A DNA stretch of 64,000 nt from Bacteroidales bacterium UBA5382 (GTDB lineage Bacteria; Bacteroidota; Bacteroidia; Bacteroidales; Dysgonomonadaceae): contig DHOU01000017.1 of assembly GCA_002409745.1 (NCBI GenBank), forward strand, positions 1 through 64,000, in the 5' to 3' direction. Within the stretch, counting starts at the first letter, position 1, and every line of letters starts with the position of its first letter. Positions 62,333-64,000 of this stretch are shown piece after piece. The notes under the pieces are model-generated. The model had not been told where the DNA came from. It made no database searches and saw nothing but the letters and a program-made list of their open reading frames with translations. A program made the position numbers and the translations under genes.

Positions 62333-63715
62333 TCACAAATCCTTCAGCAAAACATCCTCATCCGACTCGTACATGCACATCCGTGAATGAATAAGGGTCT
62401 CCCAATGAGAGGCAAATTCACCGTTCACATCGATCATGAAGTCCTCCGAACCTTTGGTGTCGATCTTTTTCAATAAAAAGTTGGAGGTTATAAGATGAAT
62501 GTCGATCGCCGGTTGATAAGCCATAACCCCCTCGTCTTCGGGCGAAGGCGTGGGCGATATGATCTTCAGGTCCTGCAATAGATTGATGATGTCGTTGGTA
62601 AGCCGTAAGGGAATTTTGCAGTTCACGGACAACTGATCCGGGGTAAGCGGCGACTTCTTCTCCGCAAAGCGCTTGACGATAACCGATGCAATCATAATGG
62701 TGAAAAAGTCCCGGTAACGGCGACTGATATTTTTTGTCTCCTTATCGAACGAAAACTTCCGGACGTTTTGTGCCGAATAGGTAAGTTCAGCGCCGATGAG
62801 GACAATAAACCACGATAGCTGTAACCATAAAAGTAATAGCGGGATGGCGGCGAATGTACCGTATATCGCATTATATTTCGTAATCCACAACTGCCCGCTG
62901 AGATAAAGCATCTGGAATACTTGGAAAGCCGTTCCGGCAACTACTCCTCCGATAAATGCATTGCCGAATTTCACTTTCGTATTGGGCATGAAACGGTAAG
63001 TAAGAGTCAATACCAGAATGATGATGATAAACGGCAGGATATTGAGGAATTGTGTTACCAGCGGATTGAGAATATAACTGAATGTATCGAAATAAGCAGT
63101 CGACGAGCTGATCATGATGTTCAATCCGCTGTTGAGCAGCATAAACACCGGCATCAACAATACCAACGCGAAGTAATCGGTGACACGGCGCTGCACATTA
63201 CGCCCGTTTTGCACCTGCCAGATACGGTTGAAGTTATTCTCAATATCCGAAAACAACACAAAAACCGTATATAAAAGCAACGTGATACCGACTCCGGCAA
63301 ATATGCCCCCTTGAGCATGCATGAGCGAATTATTGATGAACTCGACCACCATTTTGGCCGTGTCGTTCTGCCCACCGAAGAACCGGAAGAACTCGCTCTC
63401 GATAATGTTCTCAAATCCAAACCCCCGTCCTATCGCAAATAACACCGCCAGCAAAGGCACCAACGACAAAATGGTGCGATACGTGAGCGAACGCGAACTG
63501 GCGCCGAGATCCTGTTCCTGCACATTCCTCACCGTGAGCATAATGGTTTTGAGAATATTATGGAAAATATTTTTCTTATTGGAGAAGTTCTCCGGATTTA
63601 ACCTCCAAATATCGTATGAAAGAAACTGTACCGCTTCCGTCGCCTTCTTTTTAAGTTTTTCGACTCTCCCAATTTCCTCTTCCGTATGTTCTTCTTGTTT
63701 CTTCTTACCCATCAC
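62333..63715 (-). CDS. YihY/BrkB-family (UPF0761) inner membrane protein
   Basis: This 460-residue protein has a basic N-terminal segment (about 1-65), six or so membrane helices (about 80-330) and a cytoplasmic winged-helix-like end with LTPDQLSVNCKIPLRLTNDI. Family motifs include SLTYRTILSLVPLLAVLFAI, NSLMHAQGGIFAGVGI and ILLLLWLQLSWFIVLIGAEL. Function of YihY proteins is not settled, and the older RNase BN label is incorrect. The C-terminal extension is usual for the Bacteroidetes form. It lies just downstream of the RNase P RNA gene on the same strand. Confidence 0.92.
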   Translation of the reverse strand: MMGKKKQEEHTEEEIGRVEKLKKKATEAVQFLSYDIWRLNPENFSNKKNIFHNILKTIMLTVRNVQEQDLGASSRSLTYRTILSLVPLLAVLFAIGRGFGFENIIESEFFRFFGGQNDTAKMVVEFINNSLMHAQGGIFAGVGITLLLYTVFVLFSDIENNFNRIWQVQNGRNVQRRVTDYFALVLLMPVFMLLNSGLNIMISSSTAYFDTFSYILNPLVTQFLNILPFIIIILVLTLTYRFMPNTKVKFGNAFIGGVVAGTAFQVFQMLYLSGQLWITKYNAIYGTFAAIPLLLLWLQLSWFIVLIGAELTYSAQNVRKFSFDKETKNISRRYRDFFTIMIASVIVKRFAEKKSPLTPDQLSVNCKIPLRLTNDIINLLQDLKIISPTPSPEDEGVMAYQPAIDIHLITSNFLLKKIDTKGSEDFMIDVNGEFASHWETLIHSRMCMYESDEDVLLKDL

Positions 63716-63747
63716 TTGTCAACTCTCGGATTTACATAAAAAAAACA

Positions 63748-64000
63748 GCAGGCCTGTAAGCCGGGTTCTGTATTCCGCAAACGGAATGTCTGTCATTTAT
63801 CTGCGAGACGATGTCGCCATCGCTCTTTAGCAGCCTACCCCCCGGCATCGGGCGAGCAACCCTACGTATCCGGTATACATGGCCTTGCAACCCATAAGAC
63901 GTACGGCACGCGGCATTGCTGTCGCATCCGGTGAGCTCTTACCTCACCTTTTCACCCTTACTCCGCCGAAGCGAAGCGGTTGTTTTCTGTTACGTTACTC
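63748..64000 (-). ncRNA. rnpB: RNase P RNA (class A), 3' part; 5' end off window
   Basis: On the minus strand the sequence contains GGTGAAAAGGTGAGGTAAGA with GCTCACCGG, GGGTTGCAAGGCC, GCTCGCCCGATGC and the 3' end ACAGAACCCGGCTTACAGGC. These are conserved blocks of bacterial RNase P RNA, the ribozyme that matures tRNA 5' ends. A run of eight T follows the 3' end (63738-63745 region), serving as terminator. About 253 nt are present; the 5' portion lies beyond the right edge. Confidence 0.93.

Noticed and set aside
1..64000. Prophage, conjugative element, toxin-antitoxin or defence island
   Set aside because: No integrase, capsid, relaxase, toxin-antitoxin or restriction genes are visible; accessory signals are limited to relics and PULs.

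Overview
The window comes from a Bacteroidales chromosome, most likely a Dysgonomonadaceae- or Tannerellaceae-like gut or anaerobic-digester lineage. Four SusC/SusD pairs, three ECF sigma/FecR pairs, Bacteroidetes-type -7 boxes (TAnnTTTG), a DUF5053 protein and BACON and SusE-like domains all support this. GC looks moderate, and most genes lie on the minus strand. I cannot assign a species.

Layout. 1-7.5 kb: a TolC / adaptor / RND efflux operon (the RND gene runs off the left edge) beside a LytS-type sensor kinase and LytTR response regulator; a structured, terminator-ended segment lies upstream of the kinase. 7.9-12 kb: a secreted S9 prolyl-oligopeptidase-like enzyme, then a plus-strand pair resembling the MhqO ring-cleaving dioxygenase and MhqD esterase. 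12.4-19.4 kb: sigma-FecR-SusC-SusD with no enzymes, flanked by decayed fragments, one probably an IS transposase. 20.1-31.2 kb: a second sigma-FecR-SusC-SusD system followed by GH43 and GH36 enzymes. Its SusD carries an inserted CBM-like domain, and a 21-bp periodic repeat array fills the gap between its sigma and FecR genes. 31.4-31.9 kb: a DUF5053 gene without a clear start, a broken gene and the 3' end of a group II intron.

32.0-51.7 kb: a large beta-glucan utilisation locus read right to left: SusC-SusD-PKD lipoprotein-GH16, then SusC-SusD-SusE-like-GH30-SusE-like-GH3. Endo-1,3-glucanase, GH30_3-type 1,6-glucanase and beta-glucosidase together suggest a laminarin- or yeast-type beta-1,3/1,6-glucan. 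Both SusC genes carry an STN signalling domain and share a conserved element of about 68 bp upstream, but no sigma/FecR pair adjoins them. A sigma/FecR pair without its own SusC lies nearby at 54.5-56.2 kb and is the best candidate regulator.

52.0-54.4 kb: a 42-bp tandem repeat, a frameshifted small gene, an Rpn-family nuclease gene split by one stop codon, and a lipoprotein gene. 56.2-61.4 kb: genes in the order mlaE-mlaF-sufC-sufD-sufS, with neither sufB nor mlaD visible. 61.5-64 kb: a YgjP-like metallopeptidase, a YihY membrane protein and the 3' part of RNase P RNA.
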